The notes: generated by a model not told the origin, from the sequence alone. A stretch of 64,000 nucleotides of DNA from Streptomyces sp. 11x1 (GCF_032598905.1 NZ_CP122458.1:4861001-4925000); one strand, 5' to 3'. Positions 1-8,936 are shown, counted from the stretch's first letter. Translations and numbers: made by a program.

Positions 1-1
1 C

Positions 2-70
2 GCCGTCCTGGACGGCGGACCGGGCGACTGGGCCAAGGCCACCGGCCGCCCCCTGGAGGAAGGTGCGTGA
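2..70 (+). CDS. C-terminal end of a rhodanese-domain protein (partial, runs off the left edge)
   Basis: Only the last 22 residues are present. They read AVLDGGPGDWAKATGRPLEE and then two residues before TGA. The V-L-D-G-G-x-x-x-W pattern followed by a G-R-P-L tail matches the end of rhodanese/sulfurtransferase domains, in which the catalytic Cys lies upstream (not visible here). The stop overlaps the GTG start of the next gene as GTGA, so the two are probably translationally coupled. A rhodanese beside an exporter suggests sulfur or thiosulfate handling, but so little sequence is present that this is inference. Confidence 0.55.
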   Translation, partial: AVLDGGPGDWAKATGRPLEEGA

Positions 71-1359
71 CCTCCCCCAAGTCCTCGACTCCGCTCGACC
101 AGGGCGGACCCCCATCCGGCCCCGCCGACGGCATACGACTCGGACTGCGCGCCAACCTCGCCCAGTTCACCCTGCTCGTCGCGGTCAACGCCCTGGTCGG
201 CGGCATGCTCGGCCAGGAACGCACCGTACTGCCGCTGCTCGCCGACGACGTCTTCCACCTGTCCGCCTACACCGCCGCGCTCACCTACATCCTGGCCTTC
301 GGCGCCACCAAGGCCATCACCAACTTCTTCGCCGGCACCTTCTCCGACCGCTACGGCCGCAAGCCGGTCCTGATCGCCGGCTGGCTGATCGCCCTGCCCG
401 TGCCGGCCATGCTCGCCTGGGGCCCGACCTGGGGCTGGATCATCGCCGCCAACGTCCTGCTCGGCATGAACCAGGGCCTGACCTGGTCCACCACCGTCAT
501 CATGAAGATCGACCTGGTCGGCCCGGAACGCCGCGGCCTGGCCATGGGCTTCAACGAGGCAGCCGGATACGTCGCGGTCGCCGCCACCGCCATGGCCACC
601 GGCGCCATCGCCGAACACGCCGGGCTGCGCCCCGAGCCGTTCCTCCTCGGCGCCGCCTATGTCGTCCTGGCCCTGGGCCTGTCCACCCTCGCCGTCCGCG
701 AGACCCGCGACCACGCCCGCGCCGAGGCCGCCCAGCACCCCCGACAATCAGGCTCCGATGCCGAGTTGACCACCGGCCAGATCGCCCGCCTCACCAGCCT
801 GAGCGACAAGGCGCTGTCGGCCGCCAGTCAGGCCGGCATGGTCAACAACCTCAACGACGCCCTCGCCTGGGGCATCTTCCCCCTGCTCTTCGCTACGCAC
901 GGCCTGTCCATCGCCCAGATCGGCGTCCTCGCCGCCGTCTACCCCGCCGTATGGGGCGCGGGCCAGATGCTCACCGGCTGGTGGTCCGACCACGTCGGCC
1001 GCAAACACCTCATCACCGCGGGCATGCTGCTCCAGGCCGCCGCCATCGCCCTCGTCGCCGCCGGAACAACCTTCTCCGTCTGGGCCACCGCCCAGATCCT
1101 GCTCGGCATCGGCACCGCGCTGGTCTACCCGACCCTCCTCGCCGTCATCGGCGACGTCGCCCACCCCGCCTGGCGCGCCCGCGCAGTCGGCGTCTACCGC
1201 CTATGGCGCGACGGCGGCTTCGCCATCGGCGCCCTCCTCGCCGGAATCCTCGCCGACGCCTACGGCCTCACCACCGCCATCTGGGCCGTCGCCGCCCTGA
1301 CCGCCGTCTCCGGCCTCGTCGTCGCGATGCGCATGTACGAGACCCATCCGCGCCCCTGA
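67..1359 (+). CDS. MFS transporter, 12-TM
   Basis: A 430-residue major facilitator superfamily permease of usual family length. About 12 hydrophobic segments are visible. The loop 2-3 signature is FSDRYGRKP near residue 100, and its pseudo-repeat WWSDHVGRKH occurs in the C-terminal half near residue 310. A hydrophilic central loop (about residues 218-250) separates the two six-helix bundles. The GTG start overlaps the stop of the rhodanese gene upstream, so co-translation is likely. The substrate cannot be told from sequence. Drug or metabolite export is the usual assignment, and the rhodanese neighbour hints at a sulfur compound. No regulator lies immediately next to it. Confidence 0.88.
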   Translation: MTSPKSSTPLDQGGPPSGPADGIRLGLRANLAQFTLLVAVNALVGGMLGQERTVLPLLADDVFHLSAYTAALTYILAFGATKAITNFFAGTFSDRYGRKPVLIAGWLIALPVPAMLAWGPTWGWIIAANVLLGMNQGLTWSTTVIMKIDLVGPERRGLAMGFNEAAGYVAVAATAMATGAIAEHAGLRPEPFLLGAAYVVLALGLSTLAVRETRDHARAEAAQHPRQSGSDAELTTGQIARLTSLSDKALSAASQAGMVNNLNDALAWGIFPLLFATHGLSIAQIGVLAAVYPAVWGAGQMLTGWWSDHVGRKHLITAGMLLQAAAIALVAAGTTFSVWATAQILLGIGTALVYPTLLAVIGDVAHPAWRARAVGVYRLWRDGGFAIGALLAGILADAYGLTTAIWAVAALTAVSGLVVAMRMYETHPRP

Positions 1360-1472
1360 CCACCCTCGGACGTCACCGTGCCAGAACCCCGTCCCGACCC
1401 AACGCCTGGGCGTCATCGAGGCCAGACGCGACGGGCGAAGCCCACCCTGGAACGCCTCTTCGGGTTCCGGAC

Positions 1473-1857
1473 GGCCATCGGGATGTCGGAGACGACCGGA
1501 CCGAAGACGATGCACAGCACCATCAGGAACGCGTCGGCGAGAAGCGTGGACAGCCGGGTGCGGGCGCCGGAGACCCGTACGTTGATCATCGTCTGGCCGA
1601 TCATGGCGCAGCCGCCCATGCCGCCGAAGAACCCGGTGACGATGTCGGCGACGCCCTGATCGACGGGACTCGCGGGTCTTCGAGGCGCGGGTGTCGGTGA
1701 TCTCGTCGACCAGCTTGGCCGTCATCAGTGACTCCAAAAGGCCGACCAGCGCCATGGCGAGCGCATACGGGGCGACGGTGGTGAGGGTGTCCAGGGTGAA
1801 CGGCGCGTCCGGCAGGCCCGGTTCAGTGACGGCGAAGTCCGCTCCCCCGTTCCGCAT
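1473..1857 (-). pseudogene. SulP-family anion permease remnant, frameshifted and truncated at both ends
   Basis: From 1857 leftward one frame reads PDAPFTLDTLTTVAPYALAM then [19 protein letters not shown] and KTRES. These are hallmark SulP sulfate/bicarbonate permease sequences. Near 1655-1668 the similarity moves to another frame, which reads [20 protein letters not shown], then [20 protein letters not shown], ending at SDIPMA. The N-terminal two thirds of the transporter and the C-terminal STAS domain are absent. One frameshift plus loss of both ends shows a dead gene. It lies between the MFS gene and the DUF4142 gene, pointing to past rearrangement here. Confidence 0.8.
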
Positions 1858-1927
1858 GTACCGCGCGGCAAGACCCGCGAACGATCACCCCGTCGGCGTG
1901 ACACGCATCACACCACCTGATGCAATT

Positions 1928-1940
1928 TTGCTCTGCGCAA
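1928..1940. promoter_or_regulatory. Candidate MarR-type operator 1 (TTGCTCTGCGCAA)
   Basis: TTGC-N5-GCAA inverted repeat lying 115 bp upstream of the DUF4142 start. It matches the pattern TTGY-N5-GCAA also found at 3694, 6773 and 8937. Sites 1 and 3 are additionally alike in their flanks, with ATTTTG before and CAATGATC after, on the same strand. The link to the nearby MarR gene is inferred from arrangement only. Confidence 0.45.
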
Positions 1941-2054
1941 TGATCCATCCGGCGCTCTCGTCCGTACCTCCTGGCGACCGAGATTCGCTCCCCGGCGGAT
2001 CCCTCGCGCTCGCGCCCCGACCGGGGGTCCCGCGTCCGCATGCCAGGAGGAACC

Positions 2055-2816
2055 ATGCGCATCCCACGTACCCCAGGAGCCATCTTCATGAGCGGAGGCC
2101 TCCTGATGACCGTCGTCGCACTCGCCTACCCCGCCATGCTGGGTGTCGAGAAGACGGCCACCTCGACCGAGCGCATCATCGCCAGCACGCCGTTCGGTCC
2201 GTTGACGGAGGCCGACCGTGACTTCGTGATCAAGGTGCGCTCGGCGGGGCTCTGGGAGTATCCGCTGGGCGAGATGGCCATGGAGCGCGGTACGACCCCG
2301 GAGATGAAGGAGGCAGGCGAGCATCTGGTCGTCGGGCACGCCGGTCTCGACGAGATGTGCCGCAGGATCGCCCCGGAGCTGGGCATCACGCTCAACAACC
2401 AGGCGAGTCCGCAACAGCAGCAGTTCGTGGCCACCGTGGACGCGGCCACCGGCAAGGAGTTCGACTCGACCGCCGTGCAGATCATGCGCGTCACGCACGG
2501 CCAGATCTTCCCGGCCATCGCCAAGATCCGCGCCAGTACCCGCAACACCCTGGTGCGCCAGCTCGCCGATCTCGCCAACGACACCGTGCTCGACCACATC
2601 ACCGTGCTGGAGAAGACCGGTCTGGTCAATCACGAGAACGTCAACTACCAGCAGACCAACCCCCCGAAGCTGCCCAAGGACCAGGCCACCCCGCCCGTGC
2701 CCCAGCCGGGCGCTCCCATGGTCGTCCTGACCCCGCGCCCGGACCTGGACGTCAACACCGCCGCACCGACCGCTCCCCCCAGCCCGTCTGCGTCGCCGTC
2801 CACCGGGGAGAAGTGA
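2055..2816 (+). CDS. DUF4142 domain protein, exported or membrane-anchored
   Basis: About 253 residues. I chose the ATG at 2055 because an AGGAGG box sits 4-5 nt before it; an in-frame ATG at 2040 lies upstream of that box. The N-terminus has a short positive stretch and a hydrophobic segment (GGLLMTVVALAYPAML), fitting a signal peptide or anchor. The body carries the DUF4142 (ferritin-like helical) pattern: LTEADRDFVIKVRSAGLWE, then MKEAGEHLVVGHAGLDE and THGQIFPAIAKIRAS. The last 45 residues are a Pro/Ser/Thr-rich tail. In other bacteria DUF4142 proteins are secreted or periplasmic and of unclear role. A palindromic operator candidate lies 115 bp upstream. Confidence 0.85.
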   Translation: MRIPRTPGAIFMSGGLLMTVVALAYPAMLGVEKTATSTERIIASTPFGPLTEADRDFVIKVRSAGLWEYPLGEMAMERGTTPEMKEAGEHLVVGHAGLDEMCRRIAPELGITLNNQASPQQQQFVATVDAATGKEFDSTAVQIMRVTHGQIFPAIAKIRASTRNTLVRQLADLANDTVLDHITVLEKTGLVNHENVNYQQTNPPKLPKDQATPPVPQPGAPMVVLTPRPDLDVNTAAPTAPPSPSASPSTGEK

Positions 2817-2932
2817 CACCGGCGCCCACCGTGCCGGGTCGACTCGGCCCCGCGCCTGGCGACCGAACAGGCGGGCGACGGGGCCCGGCGACGCCCGGCC
2901 GAAGGAGCTCGCGTTCGACGAAGAGAGACCCT

Positions 2933-3604
2933 TCAAGAGGGCGGGATCAGCCGGAAGGACCGCACGACGGCAAGCGTGCACCCGGTGACAAGCGCGACCG
3001 CCAATGCCGCCACCCCCAACAGCGGGCCGCGGTCCGCACCCGGCGCCACACCCCGCGGCAGCACCGCCCCCTTCGGGTCGTACACGACCGTCAGGACGTC
3101 CCCCGGCCGGGTCGACCCTCCGCACCCGCGCCAGATCCGTGCCGAGAGGGGCACTCCGGCCCGGCTCGTCACAGAGCACAGATACCGACCGTCCTCGATG
3201 CCGGTCCCTGGCCCGCCTTCGACCAGGGTCACCACCACCGGCCGTACCTCACCCCGCTGGGTCAGCACCAGCCAGGCGGCGGCCTGGGGCATGAGCAGCG
3301 CCAGGCACAGGCCGAGCGTGGCGGCGATGCCGACGAGCGCGCGGCCCGCCCCGGTGATCAGAAGGTAGAGAGCGAGCGCGGCGGCGATCACCAGTCCGCC
3401 CTCCCCGGCCGCCAAGGCGGGATGCCCGGCCCAGACCCCCGCGGTCCCGACTCCGATGATGGCGGTCGTCGCCAAGGCACCGACCAGGATCCCCTCGACG
3501 ACCAGCCACCGCGGCGGCAGGCCGACGAACTCCGCGGGTCCCCACACGAAGGCCCTCACATGGGCCGACGCACCAGCGCTACCGTCGAGCCGCGGCCGAC
3601 ACAT
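2933..3604 (-). CDS. Membrane protein with a central extracytoplasmic domain, function unknown
   Basis: 223 residues from the ATG at 3604, chosen because GGGAGGAG stands 6 nt upstream. Three hydrophobic segments lie in the first half, including EGILVGALATTAIIGVG, then GLVIAAALALYLLI and GIAATLGLCLALLM. A soluble beta-rich stretch of about 75 residues follows, with two cysteines (YLCSVTS and WRGCGG) and a DUF3592-like ending PGDVLTVVYDP. A final TM segment (LLGVAALAVALVTGCTLAVV) closes the protein. The symmetric TTGCATTATGCAA palindrome lies 90 bp upstream, between this gene and the MarR gene. That suggests repression by that regulator. I cannot assign a function. Confidence 0.72.
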   Translation of the reverse strand: MCRPRLDGSAGASAHVRAFVWGPAEFVGLPPRWLVVEGILVGALATTAIIGVGTAGVWAGHPALAAGEGGLVIAAALALYLLITGAGRALVGIAATLGLCLALLMPQAAAWLVLTQRGEVRPVVVTLVEGGPGTGIEDGRYLCSVTSRAGVPLSARIWRGCGGSTRPGDVLTVVYDPKGAVLPRGVAPGADRGPLLGVAALAVALVTGCTLAVVRSFRLIPPS

Positions 3605-3693
3605 CCGCTGCTCCTCCCCGGTCGTCGCGCGATGTCCACGAGCCGCGGCACCGGTATGACGGTCCAGGGCGTCACGACACCCCCACAACTCTC

Positions 3694-3706
3694 TTGCATT
3701 ATGCAA
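3694..3706. promoter_or_regulatory. Candidate MarR-type operator 2, perfect palindrome TTGCATTATGCAA
   Basis: A perfect 6+1+6 inverted repeat, unusually AT-rich for this DNA. It lies in the gap between the 3' end of the MarR gene (3810) and the start of the membrane protein gene at 3604. It is the best member of the TTGY-N5-GCAA set and the closest to the regulator gene. Confidence 0.55.
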
Positions 3707-3809
3707 AAGAGCCAGAGGGGAAGAACAGTCCGGTCACACCCGGCCGAGGGCCGGAACCGACCCGTCGGGCCCGCCGCCCGAACCGTGGCCGAGCAGACCG
3801 CGGGTGCGC

Positions 3810-4340
3810 TCAGGCGCCCCTGGGCAGTACCGGGTCGACCCAGCCCAGAGGGTACGGCTCGGTGTCGTCCGCCGCCGGGGCGAGCGGTTCGTCGCCCGCC
3901 TCGTTGAAGGCGGTGAGCGCGTCCACGAGGGCCGACCGCTGGTCCGGCGTCAGGCGCTCTGCGATCCCGGCGATCTCCGTCCTACGGCGACCGGTGACGT
4001 CCTCGACGGTGCGCCGTCCCTCGTCCGTGAGCTGGAGCACGGTCTCACGGCGGTTGCTGGGATTGGTCTGCCGGTCGGCGAGCCCGGCCGCGATGAGCCG
4101 GTCGACCATGCGCATGGCCGTGGACGGCGCGACCTGAAGAAGGTCGGCGAGGGTGACCAGCTTGGTGGCCCCGTGCGTGGACAGCACCACGAGCATGCGG
4201 AACTGGGGCAGCGTCGCCCTCTCCTCCACCTCGGCGAGCGACCGGGCGGAGACGACCAAGAGTCTCGACGCCGTGAGCACCGCACGGGTCACCACGTCGA
4301 CATCGTCCATGCCCCCGGCCGGGGCCTCACGTTGCACCAT
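3810..4340 (-). CDS. MarR-family transcriptional regulator
   Basis: 176 residues, normal for MarR. The winged helix is clear: LPQFRMLVVLSTHGATKLVT, then LADLLQVAPSTAMRMVDRLI as the recognition helix, and the wing AGLADRQTNPSNRRETVLQL before TDEGRR. The start at 4340 has AAAGG upstream. An internal ATG at 4310 is possible and would remove ten residues. MarR proteins act as dimers on palindromes and respond to small ligands. Similar 13-bp inverted repeats occur near this gene at 1928, 3694 and 6773, upstream of a DUF4142 gene, a membrane protein gene and a beta-propeller gene. These are its most likely targets. The C-terminal 15 residues are rich in acidic residues and proline. Confidence 0.9.
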   Translation of the reverse strand: MVQREAPAGGMDDVDVVTRAVLTASRLLVVSARSLAEVEERATLPQFRMLVVLSTHGATKLVTLADLLQVAPSTAMRMVDRLIAAGLADRQTNPSNRRETVLQLTDEGRRTVEDVTGRRRTEIAGIAERLTPDQRSALVDALTAFNEAGDEPLAPAADDTEPYPLGWVDPVLPRGA

Positions 4341-4420
4341 GCGGCCTTTCTACCTCGCCGCGAGCACCGTCCACTCTGCACATAGGAACAGATTTTCCAC
4401 TCCCATGACCCTTCCATGGT

Positions 4421-5085
4421 TCATCTCGGCGCCCGCCTTCCCCGGTCCCTCCCGTAGCCGCGACAGCGGAGCAGCAGCATCGCGGCGTCGTCGTGGGGCG
4501 GTCCCTCGGCATGGCCCTGCACATCGCGGCGCAGCGCGTCGAGCGCGGCATGCGCGTCAGGGTCCTTGAGCAGAGCGGCCCGTTGGGCGAGCGGATGGAA
4601 GTGCCCGTCCTCGTCCCGCGCCTCGATGACACCGTCGGTGTACAGCAGCAACTGCTCGCCCGGTGCGAACCCCACCCGGTAGGGCTGCGGTCCGGCGTCA
4701 CCGTGCGCGCCCAGGCCCGGGGGAAGCGCAGGGGAGGGCGGTTCGGGGAAGTCGGCGGTGCCGTCGTCCCGTACCAGCAGTCGAACAACCCGTCGTAGAT
4801 TCCGAGCCCCACGCACAGCACGAGCGCCACCACACCCGTCAGCGCGGTGCGGCGCCAGCCTCCGACGAGCCCGGCGCAAGCAGGCCCCCGCGACACCAAC
4901 GGCAACAGTCCGCCCCCGGGCCCGACCACGATGTCCACGACAGTCACCACCGCCATGACCCCACCCGGCATCCACGACAGCAAGGTGGCGCTCTGCGGCG
5001 GCTTGTTCCCCGTGCCGGTGCCGCTTTCCACCGTGGCCCTCAAGGCGGGACGTCGGCGGTCATCCAGTTCGGCAACCGCCATCAC
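4421..5085 (-). pseudogene. RsbU/SpoIIE-type PP2C phosphatase remnant with large internal deletion
   Basis: The first frame, from 5085, encodes a membrane-anchored N-terminus containing GVMAVVTVVDIVVGPGGGLL and ALTGVVALVLCVGLGIYDGL. Similarity then jumps frame to the end of a PP2C domain: DGTADFPEPPSPALPPGLGA, PGEQLLLYTDGVIEARDEDG, and GPPHDDAAMLLLRC. Intact streptomycete members have about 150-200 more residues between these parts, including the GGDLYE and VGDVQGKG metal-binding motifs. These are entirely missing. So the gene lost a central block with a frame change and cannot make an active phosphatase. Confidence 0.8.
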
Positions 5086-5368
5086 GCCGGCACCGCGATT
5101 CCTCCCAGCGGAGGCCGGGGACGGAGATCCTGGCGGGCTGCTCCCGGCCGCATCCGCGGACGGCCCGCCGCGCGTGCGCGTTCATGGGGCTGCCCTCCGA
5201 CGGCAACGAGGCCGCATTCCTCGCGGCCGGACGCACCATCCCGTTCGCACGTCTCGACGCCTCGGTCGGGTACCGCCGGGGGTGCTGTCCCCCGAGGCGG
5301 GAAGCCACCGCACGCCGCCGACGGCAGGGCGGGCCCGGCCGTCGACCACCGCGCGGCGGACGGCCGGT

Positions 5369-5399
5369 GGCGCCCCCCGGAGTCGCTCCGGGGGGCGCC
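5369..5399 (-). terminator. Terminator hairpin after the beta-propeller gene
   Basis: A perfect 14-bp stem (GGCGCCCCCCGGAG pairing with its complement) around a TCG loop, 23 bp past the stop at 5423. There is no T-run, as is usual for Streptomyces terminators. Confidence 0.8.
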
Positions 5400-5422
5400 G
5401 CCCGCCGCGGTGGCCGCTTTCC

Positions 5423-6637
5423 TTACACCGCGGCGATGCCCTCCATGCCGGACTCGGCGAAGGCGGGCAGTCCGGTGGCGGTGGTGACCTTGGTGAGCGA
5501 GCCGTTCCGGCCGACGCGGAAGCCGTCGACCGTGCCGGAGACGGCGTTCTGCACGTACAGGAACCTCTCGTCCTCGGTCACCGCCAGATCGATGACACCC
5601 TGGGACTTGGCCGAGGGAGGCGTGGCGATGCCGACGTCATTGGTGAGGGCGAGGCGTCCGTCAGGGCCGGTGCGGTATCCGGTGACGGTGGAGTTGCCCG
5701 TGTTGCCCCCGTAGAAGAAGTCGCCCGCACGCTCCAGCCAGCACAGCGTGTCCTGGCCGTTCGGCAGCGGCTTCTGCACCAGCTCGAGGCGTCCGTCGGA
5801 GCGCACCTTGTACGCACTGACCGTCGACTTCGCGGCCTCGGCCACCAGCATCCGCCCGGACCTGTCGAAGGTGATCGCGAACGGCACCTCCCCGGCTGAC
5901 CGGTTGACGACAGCCCGCTCGGCCGGGCGTCCGTCGCGCCGCATCGGGAAGACCTCGATGGTGTTCGCGGACTTGGTGGTGACGACGAGTTCACGGCCGC
6001 CGGGGGTGAACGCGACCTGCCCGGGCGAGCTGCTGAACAGCGGCACCGTGTCGTTGTCCAGCCCCAGGGAGCGCTGCGAGCCACGCAGCGGCTTGAGCCC
6101 CTTGGCGGTGATCCGGAAGCCCTGGACACTGCCCTCCCCGCCGGCGTTCATGACATAGGCCACCGATCCGTACACCGCGACGGAGGCCGGGAAGTCGCCG
6201 CCCGAGTCCACCACGCGACGATCCGTCAGCTTCTGCCCCTGAACGCGGAACGAGGTCACCGTGCCGCTGCCCGCGTTGACCGCCAGCAGCAGGCCGGAGG
6301 CGTCGTCGTAGACGAGCGAGCCCTGGGAGGCGAGCGAGTCGGTGGGCGCGTCGACCTGGTCGCCGCCCTTGCCCCCAGTGGCGTAACGGCCGGCCGCGGT
6401 CAGCTTGCCGTCGTCGCCGCGCTTGAAGGCGTGAATGGTGTTGCCGCTGAGTTCGTTGCCCTGCACGAACACCGCGTGGTCGGCACCGGCCGCCGGTGAA
6501 CCCGTGTACCGGCGCCCGGTCTCCCCCGCCGACGCGACGGTCACCGTGGCCACCGCCGCGACGGTCGCGAGGACACCGGCCCCGGCGACCGTCAGTCGAA
6601 CCTGTAACGAGGACCTGCGCCTGGTGTGCCTGCTCAT
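5423..6637 (-). CDS. Secreted beta-propeller protein (lactonase/YVTN-like)
   Basis: 404 residues. The start MSRHTRRRSSLQVRLTVAG gives a twin-Arg-rich n-region and then a hydrophobic core (AGAGVLATVAAVATVTVASA), so it is a secretion signal, possibly Tat-like. The mature part is built of repeated blades: FVQGNELSGNTIHAFKR, LLLAVNAGSGTVTSFRV, YVMNAGGEGSVQGFRI, ELVVTTKSANTIEVFPM, MLVAEAAKSTVSAYKV, and YVQNAVSGTVDGFRV. This is typical of 6-phosphogluconolactonase-like seven-bladed propellers, but the secretion signal argues for an extracellular role and I cannot name a substrate. A strong terminator follows, and an operator candidate sits 136 bp upstream. Confidence 0.85.
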   Translation of the reverse strand: MSRHTRRRSSLQVRLTVAGAGVLATVAAVATVTVASAGETGRRYTGSPAAGADHAVFVQGNELSGNTIHAFKRGDDGKLTAAGRYATGGKGGDQVDAPTDSLASQGSLVYDDASGLLLAVNAGSGTVTSFRVQGQKLTDRRVVDSGGDFPASVAVYGSVAYVMNAGGEGSVQGFRITAKGLKPLRGSQRSLGLDNDTVPLFSSSPGQVAFTPGGRELVVTTKSANTIEVFPMRRDGRPAERAVVNRSAGEVPFAITFDRSGRMLVAEAAKSTVSAYKVRSDGRLELVQKPLPNGQDTLCWLERAGDFFYGGNTGNSTVTGYRTGPDGRLALTNDVGIATPPSAKSQGVIDLAVTEDERFLYVQNAVSGTVDGFRVGRNGSLTKVTTATGLPAFAESGMEGIAAV

Positions 6638-6772
6638 CCCTGTGCTCCTTCTACCCGTCCGCCACCCCGGAACGGTGGCGGGCGAATCCAGAGTTGCCGA
6701 CGGGGCAGGAGTGGCTGAAGGGGTTCGGCATCCACGTCAGGGTCTCGTAAGAACCACGGTGGCGATCTCATT

Positions 6773-6785
6773 TTGTACTGTGCAA
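6773..6785. promoter_or_regulatory. Candidate MarR-type operator 3 (TTGTACTGTGCAA)
   Basis: An inverted-repeat element between the divergent genes at 6637(-) and 6834(+). With its flanks (ATTTTG before, CAATGATC after) it matches operator 1 at 18 of 21 positions. It could control either neighbour. Confidence 0.45.
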
Positions 6786-6833
6786 TGATCGAGCGGGGCC
6801 CGTCCGGCAGCCGGCTGCCACCCGGCACCAGGA

Positions 6834-7394
6834 GTGACGACGGCAGAAACCGAATGCGGGATCAGGGCGTCGGCAGCCGGACGCCCCCGCCAGCGGATCC
6901 GCCGCCGGCCTGACGAGGGAAATCGCACTCCACCCGTCCACGACGAGGTGTGGCATCGATTCCTCACCGACAGCGAACGCGCGGTACGGCGGACCGCTCC
7001 CAGGGAGCCCTCCGCCCGGGAACGAACGGCGCTCGCGCAGCCCCGTCGTTTCCCCGATCCGCGCGAGGGGGCGGGGAGGACGGCAGAACCGCCCTGCGTT
7101 CAGAGCGGATCGGTCTCGCGGTACGAGGCCAAGGCGGTGGGTGAACTCTGGCAACCGGCCGACCCGTGGCCCGGCCCGCCCTGGCGCGACCTGGACGGCC
7201 GGGCGAGGCGACGCCGAGCGGGCCGTGTCCTCGGCACGGTCGCCGCGATCACCGTGGTACTCGGCCTCTTCTCCCACCTGACGGCACCTGGAAGCTCGCA
7301 CGACGAACCGGGCGACTCCATCTCTCAGCAGTCAGAGCAGGCCCCCACCGGGTGGGCCACCACCACCGACATCACGACCCCGTCGCCCGGATGA
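6834..7394 (+). CDS. Single-TM membrane protein, streptomycete-specific type
   Basis: Up to 186 residues. A cytoplasmic N-terminal half contains DEVWHRFLTDSERAVRRTAP and VGELWQPADPWPGPPWRDLD. A basic stretch (RARRRRAGR), one TM helix (VLGTVAAITVVLGLFSHL) and a short outer tail ending in TTPSPG follow. I recall the same order in small Streptomyces membrane proteins of the SCO2583 kind, but this is memory-based. The start is uncertain: GTG 6834 overlaps its own GGAG box, and a start nearer 6947 (at DEVWH) is possible. Function unknown. The gene is followed by another small membrane gene on the same strand. Confidence 0.6.
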   Translation: MTTAETECGIRASAAGRPRQRIRRRPDEGNRTPPVHDEVWHRFLTDSERAVRRTAPREPSARERTALAQPRRFPDPREGAGRTAEPPCVQSGSVSRYEAKAVGELWQPADPWPGPPWRDLDGRARRRRAGRVLGTVAAITVVLGLFSHLTAPGSSHDEPGDSISQQSEQAPTGWATTTDITTPSPG

Positions 7395-7514
7395 ATGAGG
7401 CAGAACCTCAGCCTGCCGCCGGCGCCGGCAGGCCCCGGAGGTGAACACCAGAACCGACAGCACCGTACTGGTCGCATACGGCCCAGGCCGATCGCCGGGG
7501 AAGGAGGCACGAGC

Positions 7515-7802
7515 GTGGCGGCCGACGCCGTACCGCCGCCGGGTGAGCACCTTGCTCCGCATCGGACGGACCGGGCAGGGACCCGCGTGCGAGCCGCGGC
7601 GTTCGCCGTGGTCGGCAGCGTGCCGGCGGTGTCGGGGCACTACGCCGTGGCCGACGGAGTCACCCCGTGGCGGCCGGCCGCGCTGCTCGTCCTCGCCCAG
7701 TTCGCCGTCGCCTGGCCCGCCACCCGGCGCCGCTTCTCCCTCGTGGCGACGCTCGGCTGCACGCTCGGTGTCCACATAGCCCAAACCGAAAGCGAGGCGT
7801 GA
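7515..7802 (+). CDS. Small membrane protein, apparently truncated
   Basis: 95 residues from the GTG at 7515, chosen because AAGGAGG stands 7 nt before it. Hydrophobic stretches include VRAAAFAVVGSVPAVSGHYA, AALLVLAQFAVAWPAT and VATLGCTLGVHIAQ, separated by an RRRF turn. Related Streptomyces proteins that I remember are about twice as long, so the stop at 7802 may cut the original after three helices. I find no convincing continuation in the next 290 bases in any frame. It lies 120 bp after the preceding membrane protein gene and is probably cotranscribed. Function unknown. Confidence 0.5.
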   Translation: MAADAVPPPGEHLAPHRTDRAGTRVRAAAFAVVGSVPAVSGHYAVADGVTPWRPAALLVLAQFAVAWPATRRRFSLVATLGCTLGVHIAQTESEA

Positions 7803-8088
7803 CGCGGACTGTCGCGGCACGCCTCGCCCACCATCCGAGCCTCTACCCGAGCGGGAACGAAGCGATGACGTCAGGACGCCCACGAATGACCAAGTCGAAA
7901 CCGCGCCCATGAGCGCCCCGACGATCCTGATGACGAGCGGGCTTGCGGCCTCAGCCCTCCGACAACACTCCAGGCACTGCGCCCTTCCCCGCCTCGCCCG
8001 CCGCGGGGGCCATGACCAGCCCGGCCCTCTGACGTCTTATGGACCCCATACCGCCGGCCCTTCCGGAGTCTCTCCGCCCCACGGCCCG
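7803..8088. other. Non-coding gap between convergent genes
   Basis: About 290 bp between convergent genes. I see no supported gene. Short open frames here have no ribosome site or recognisable protein pattern. Confidence 0.5.
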
Positions 8089-8691
8089 TCACACCGGGGC
8101 GAGCTCGGCTGCACCGAAGGAGACGTCGAACCGGTCGCACCAGATGCTGACACTGCCGAACCGGGCCGGGTCGACGCCCTCGGGCAGCGGGTAGTTCTGA
8201 CTGCCCTTGTTGCCCTTCAGCTTGCCGAGGCTGACGTACTCCCCGTCATCGAAGACATGCCAGCCCGCACGTCCCTCCTTCACCGGCGCGTCCGTGAGCC
8301 AGACACGAAGGTCGGGCCCGTTGCTGGTGTCGAGGTTCTCCAGCCGCACGACGTGCGAGCCGTCGGCCAGCAGTACGAGCTTCACCACGCCGGAAGTGGT
8401 GTGCTCGTGGCTGATCAGCTCGCCACTGGCCAACGTCTCCGGCCTGGCGGACGCCGACGCCGAGGGCGTCGGGGAATCGGTCGGCGAGGTCGCTTCAGGT
8501 CGCTTCGCCTCAGACCCCAGAGAGGACACCGCGGAGGGCTCCACGGCCCCGGGCAGCGCCTCCGTCACCGTCTGGTCCTGCCACAGTTTCCACGGCTGGA
8601 ACCAGTACGCCCCGAAACCGACGGCCGCGACAGCGACCACCAGGACTCCGGCCATCCACGGCCTGACCAGTACGGCCCGTACCCGCCCCAT
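8089..8691 (-). CDS. DM13-domain lipid-less membrane-anchored protein
   Basis: 200 residues from the ATG at 8691, which has AAGGAGG 6 nt before it. One N-terminal TM helix (PWMAGVLVVAVAAVGFGAYW) is followed by a Ser/Pro/Thr-rich linker to about residue 85. The DM13 domain begins SGELISHEHTTSGVVKLVLL. It continues VVRLENLDTSNGPDLRVWLT and then GWHVFDDGEYVSLGKLKGNK, and ends FGSVSIWCDRFDVSFGAAEL. It holds the conserved single Cys in the SIWCDRF motif. DM13 domains are proposed extracytoplasmic electron-transfer modules. The TM-plus-linker layout puts this one on the outer face of the membrane. Confidence 0.9.
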   Translation of the reverse strand: MGRVRAVLVRPWMAGVLVVAVAAVGFGAYWFQPWKLWQDQTVTEALPGAVEPSAVSSLGSEAKRPEATSPTDSPTPSASASARPETLASGELISHEHTTSGVVKLVLLADGSHVVRLENLDTSNGPDLRVWLTDAPVKEGRAGWHVFDDGEYVSLGKLKGNKGSQNYPLPEGVDPARFGSVSIWCDRFDVSFGAAELAPV

Positions 8692-8851
8692 CACGTACCT
8701 CCTTCAGAGAGTCCCTCGCCCCGCCACCTCATTCAACGCGACGATCGACCGTCTCCGGCCCTGGAGCAGATGACAGAACGCTTACGGCTGCGGCATCGGC
8801 GGTCGCGCCAGGCGCCCTCGCGGGGCTTTCCCGATCCGGCCGACTGCCGAC

Positions 8852-8884
8852 GCGACCTGTGCGACCTGTGCGACCTGTGCGACC
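8852..8884. repeat. Short tandem repeat, 9-bp unit GCGACCTGT, 3.7 copies
   Basis: Three head-to-tail copies of GCGACCTGT and a partial fourth, ending about 68 bp upstream of the GTG start of the winged-helix/hydrolase gene. The position and direct-repeat form fit a binding array for that protein's own DNA-binding domain. Confidence 0.6.
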
Positions 8885-8936
8885 ACCGTGATGGACACAC
8901 CCGAATATCGCTCATGTGTACGCCCACAGAAAGGAG